A DNA stretch of 64,000 bases from Aliiruegeria haliotis (GTDB lineage Bacteria > Pseudomonadota > Alphaproteobacteria > Rhodobacterales > Rhodobacteraceae), in the NCBI RefSeq assembly GCF_003003255.1, contig NZ_PVTD01000005.1:234755-298754 (forward strand). The letters run 5' to 3'. Positions 61,050-64,000 of this stretch are shown here, one piece after another. Both the position numbers and the translations under genes were made by a program. Within the stretch, counting starts at the first letter, position 1. Each line of letters starts with the position of its first letter. The notes below the pieces were generated by a model that made no database searches, was not told where the DNA came from, and saw only the letters and a list, made by a program, of their open reading frames with translations.

Positions 61050-63167
61050 ATGGCCCGCGAATATCCTCTGGACCGATACCGCAATTTCGGCATCATGGCG
61101 CACATCGATGCCGGCAAGACCACCTGCTCGGAGCGTATCCTCTACTACACCGGCAAGTCCCACAACATCGGCGAAGTGCACGATGGCGCGGCGACCATGG
61201 ACTGGATGGAGCAGGAGCAGGAGCGTGGTATCACCATCACCTCGGCTGCGACCACCACCTTCTGGGAGCGTACCGAGGACGGCGTCAACGCCGACACGCC
61301 CAAGCACCGTCTGAACATCATCGACACCCCCGGCCACGTTGACTTCACCATTGAAGTCGAGCGTTCGCTGGCTGTACTCGATGGTGCCGTCTGTGTTCTG
61401 GACGCCAACGCCGGTGTCGAGCCGCAGACCGAGACCGTCTGGCGTCAGGCCGACCGCTACCACGTTCCGCGGATCGTCTTCGTCAACAAGATGGACAAGA
61501 TCGGCGCGGACTTCTTCAACTGCGTCGCGATGATCGAGGACCGTACCGGTTCCCGTGCCGTGCCCGTGTGCCTGCCGATCGGCGCCGAGACCGAGCTCGA
61601 GGGTCAGATCGATCTGATCACCATGAAGGAATGGCTCTGGAAGGGTGAAGACCTCGGGGCGTCCTGGGAGCAGGTCGAGATCCGCGACGAGCTCAAGGAT
61701 CTGGCCGAAGAGTGGCGCGGCAAGATGATCGAAGCCGCCGTCGAAATGGACGACGACGCCATGGAGGCCTACCTCGAAGGTGAGGAGCCCGATGTCGAAA
61801 CCCTTCGCAAGCTGATCCGCAAGGGGACGCTGGCGCTGGAATTCGTGCCGGTTCTGGGTGGGTCCGCGTTCAAGAACAAGGGCGTGCAGCCGCTGCTCAA
61901 CGCCGTTCTCGACTTCCTGCCGAGCCCGCTCGACGTTGTCGACTACATGGGCTTCAAGCCGGGCGACGAGACGGAAACCCGTGACATCCCGCGCCGTGCG
62001 GACGATGACATGGCCTTTGCCGGTCTGGCCTTCAAGATCATGAACGACCCTTTCGTCGGTTCGTTGACCTTCACCCGGATCTATTCGGGCACGATGAAGA
62101 AGGGCGACTCGATCCTGAACTCCACGAAGGGCAAGCGCGAGCGCATCGGTCGTATGATGATGATGCACTCGAACAACCGCGAAGAGATCGACGAGGCATT
62201 TGCCGGCGACATCATCGCGCTGGCCGGTCTCAAGGACACCACCACCGGTGATACGCTGTGTGCCATCAACGACCCGGTCGTCCTCGAAACCATGACCTTC
62301 CCCGATCCGGTGATCGAGATCGCCGTCGAGCCTAAGACCAAGGCTGACCAGGAGAAGATGTCCCAGGGCCTCCAGCGTCTGGCTGCCGAGGATCCGTCCT
62401 TCCGCGTCGAAACCGACCTCGAGTCGGGTCAGACCATCATGAAGGGTATGGGTGAACTCCACCTCGACATTCTCGTCGATCGCCTGAAGCGGGAGTTCAA
62501 GGTCGAGGCCAACATCGGTGCGCCGCAGGTGGCCTATCGCGAAACGATCTCGAAAGAGGTCGAGCACTCCTACACCCACAAGAAGCAATCGGGTGGTTCG
62601 GGTCAGTTCGCCGAGGTCAAGATGGTCATCTCCCCGACGGAGCCCGGCGAAGGCTACTCCTTCGAGAGCAAGATCGTGGGTGGCGCGGTGCCGAAGGAGT
62701 ACATCCCCGGTGTCGAGAAGGGCATCAAGTCGGTCATGGACTCCGGTCCGCTGGCTGGTTTCCCGGTCATCGACTTCAAGGTGGCGCTCATCGACGGTAA
62801 GTTCCACGACGTGGACTCCTCGGTCCTCGCCTTTGAAATCGCGGCTCGTATGGGCATGCGCGAAGGCATGAAGAAAGCCGGAGCCAAGCTGCTCGAGCCG
62901 ATGATGAAAGTCGAGGTGATCACACCGGAAGAATATACCGGTGGTATCATTGGTGATCTGACGTCTCGTCGTGGGCAGGTGTCCGGGCAGGAACCGCGCG
63001 GCAACGCCGTCGCGATCAACGCCTTCGTGCCGCTGGCCAACATGTTCGGCTACATCAACACGCTGCGTTCGATGTCCTCGGGCCGTGCCCAGTTCACGAT
63101 GCAGTTCGATCACTACGATCCGGTGCCGTCGAACATCTCCGAAGAGATCCAGGCAAAGTACGCGTAA
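61050..63167 (+). CDS. fusA: Elongation factor G
   Basis: 705 residues, full length. The GTPase motifs are canonical: AHIDAGKTT (G1), the switch [16 protein letters not shown] (G3) and VNKMDK (G4). Domain IV contains [21 protein letters not shown], and the tip is intact. EF-G drives translocation of tRNA and mRNA on the ribosome. Third gene of the str operon. The second EF-G-like gene at 29069-30994 lacks several of these motifs. Confidence 0.98.
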   Translation: MAREYPLDRYRNFGIMAHIDAGKTTCSERILYYTGKSHNIGEVHDGAATMDWMEQEQERGITITSAATTTFWERTEDGVNADTPKHRLNIIDTPGHVDFTIEVERSLAVLDGAVCVLDANAGVEPQTETVWRQADRYHVPRIVFVNKMDKIGADFFNCVAMIEDRTGSRAVPVCLPIGAETELEGQIDLITMKEWLWKGEDLGASWEQVEIRDELKDLAEEWRGKMIEAAVEMDDDAMEAYLEGEEPDVETLRKLIRKGTLALEFVPVLGGSAFKNKGVQPLLNAVLDFLPSPLDVVDYMGFKPGDETETRDIPRRADDDMAFAGLAFKIMNDPFVGSLTFTRIYSGTMKKGDSILNSTKGKRERIGRMMMMHSNNREEIDEAFAGDIIALAGLKDTTTGDTLCAINDPVVLETMTFPDPVIEIAVEPKTKADQEKMSQGLQRLAAEDPSFRVETDLESGQTIMKGMGELHLDILVDRLKREFKVEANIGAPQVAYRETISKEVEHSYTHKKQSGGSGQFAEVKMVISPTEPGEGYSFESKIVGGAVPKEYIPGVEKGIKSVMDSGPLAGFPVIDFKVALIDGKFHDVDSSVLAFEIAARMGMREGMKKAGAKLLEPMMKVEVITPEEYTGGIIGDLTSRRGQVSGQEPRGNAVAINAFVPLANMFGYINTLRSMSSGRAQFTMQFDHYDPVPSNISEEIQAKYA

Positions 63168-63196
63168 CCAACTGTGCAATCTGTCGGGCCAGGGAA

Positions 63197-63847
63197 ATGT
63201 CTGTTCACCTTTTCAAACACGAAGTTTCTTACTTCAGCGTTCCGAAGTGCGCCTGCACTTCGCTGAAGTTGTGCTTCTTTGAAATCGAGAACGGCTTTCC
63301 CTTCCGGTCTTACACTGCGAACGGGGTGTCAAAGCACATTCACAATGCGGCCTATCCTTCGGTGCCCTACGCGAAGGTTCGGCGCGGAAGAATAGCGTCG
63401 CATTGGAAAGCTGCTGTCGTTCGACACCCGATTGGCCGTGTCTTGTCCTGTTTTAAAAATCGGGTCGAGTATCACGGCGAGTTGGACAACGTCGCATTGA
63501 CGGATGAGGATCGGGAAAACGGCGTGGTAACCTCGCCGGACCTGCCCACCTTCATTCGACACTTGGAGCGGTACAAGGATCTTTCGCCGCCAGTCCGCCA
63601 CCATGCGGAACCACTGTCGCATTTCCTGGGGACCGACCCCGGATACTTCGATCGGATCTATCCGATTTCCAAGGTCGACGAGTTTGCCGAGGAAATCGGC
63701 AGACGAACCGGCCGGATCGTCAAGGTGGGGCGAGAGCAGGTTTCCGGCAGCAAGGCCAGCCGAAAGGACCTCAGCGCCGAGGAGGTCTCCAAGCTGGAGA
63801 CGCTTTTCGCAGAAGATCTCGAACTCTACGGTGAGTTTTTCGAATAA
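63197..63847 (+). CDS. Sulfotransferase-like protein (family 2) inside the str operon
   Basis: 216 residues. The 5'-phosphosulfate loop appears as [13 protein letters not shown] near residue 18, and the 3'-phosphate-binding part as [19 protein letters not shown] near residue 72; both are hallmarks of PAPS-dependent sulfotransferases (Sulfotransfer_2). No signal peptide or membrane helix is visible. It lies between fusA and tuf, 29 bp after fusA and about 60 bp before tuf, in the operon direction, so it would be transcribed with the translation factors. The acceptor, perhaps a cell-surface glycan, is unknown. Base use is somewhat less G+C-biased than in its neighbours. Confidence 0.85.
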   Translation: MSVHLFKHEVSYFSVPKCACTSLKLCFFEIENGFPFRSYTANGVSKHIHNAAYPSVPYAKVRRGRIASHWKAAVVRHPIGRVLSCFKNRVEYHGELDNVALTDEDRENGVVTSPDLPTFIRHLERYKDLSPPVRHHAEPLSHFLGTDPGYFDRIYPISKVDEFAEEIGRRTGRIVKVGREQVSGSKASRKDLSAEEVSKLETLFAEDLELYGEFFE

Positions 63848-63906
63848 CGCTTCGCCCGCCGGGGAGGTCGGTGGGCGACGCAGAAAAAAAGAGAAAGGAC
63901 GCCATC

Positions 63907-64000
63907 ATGGCAAAGGAAAAGTTTGACCGCAGCAAGCCGCATATGAACATCGGCACGATCGGTCACGTTGACCACGGCAAGACGACGTTGACGGCCGCGA
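63907..64000 (+). CDS. tuf: Elongation factor Tu (partial, C-terminus beyond window)
   Basis: Only the first 31 codons are in the window: [20 protein letters not shown] then [11 protein letters not shown], the unmistakable start and G1 loop of EF-Tu. GAAAGGA lies 8 bp before the ATG. EF-Tu delivers aminoacyl-tRNA to the ribosome. It follows the sulfotransferase gene in the str operon. Confidence 0.97.
   Translation, partial: MAKEKFDRSKPHMNIGTIGHVDHGKTTLTAA

Overview
The window comes from an alphaproteobacterium, most likely a marine member of the Rhodobacterales (Roseobacter group). The evidence is high G+C, the str operon order rpsL-rpsG-fusA-tuf, the ybbA/ybbP/tesA trio, the SQR/persulfide-dioxygenase operon with a SqrR/BigR-type operator, and the DgcN/DgcA D-glutamate genes. 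This assignment is inferred from gene content; there is no rRNA in the window.

Layout. 1-1.9 kb: a ribose-type sugar ABC transporter (partial ATPase and binding protein) with a LacI-type palindrome upstream. 1.9-3.8 kb: two decayed IS5-family transposases. 4.1-7.6 kb: tRNA-Met, then selD (fused to an FAD/NADH-dehydrogenase-like domain) convergent with the tRNA 2-selenouridine synthase gene. 7.7-11.6 kb: ABC permease and ATPase (ybbP/ybbA) divergent from a TesA-like esterase. 11.6-15.5 kb: a GlcD-type flavoprotein and a chemoreceptor. 15.9-20.7 kb: a visibly more A+T-rich flagellar motor cluster (fliL, DUF6468-like, motE-like, motA, and an uncharacterised 781-residue exported protein) with no motB. 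20.7-23.6 kb: non-coding debris with a third decayed IS5 copy. 23.6-31 kb: a two-component pair, tRNA-Ala(CGC), trxC, a globin, accA and a divergent EF-G-like gene with a structured leader.

31.4-37.2 kb is a sulfide/persulfide oxidation operon: DUF2892, two YeeE/YedE halves, a metallo-beta-lactamase-fold persulfide dioxygenase, a DUF442-SQR fusion and a SulP anion transporter. 37.3-41.9 kb: a glycosyltransferase-like gene, then deoC followed by a double aldehyde dehydrogenase (deoxyribose catabolism). 42.1-45.2 kb, minus strand: dgcN-dgcA-D-amino-acid transaminase (D-glutamate/D-amino-acid use). 45.5-50.5 kb, minus strand: aldo-keto reductase, acyl-CoA synthetase and an ABC exporter.

The most unusual region is 50.6-58.4 kb. 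A minus-strand unit (FNR-like regulator, ccmF, ccmH, ccmI) is divergent from a periplasmic cytochrome with twelve haem-binding motifs, one of them the rare CX4CH form, followed by a small exported Rap1a/Tai-like protein and a strong terminator. It looks like a self-contained redox module with its own regulator and haem-ligation machinery. 58.6-59.9 kb holds a tiny lipoprotein and an EamA permease. 59.9-64 kb is the str operon, with a terminator-like hairpin in its leader and a sulfotransferase gene inserted between fusA and tuf (tuf runs off the window).
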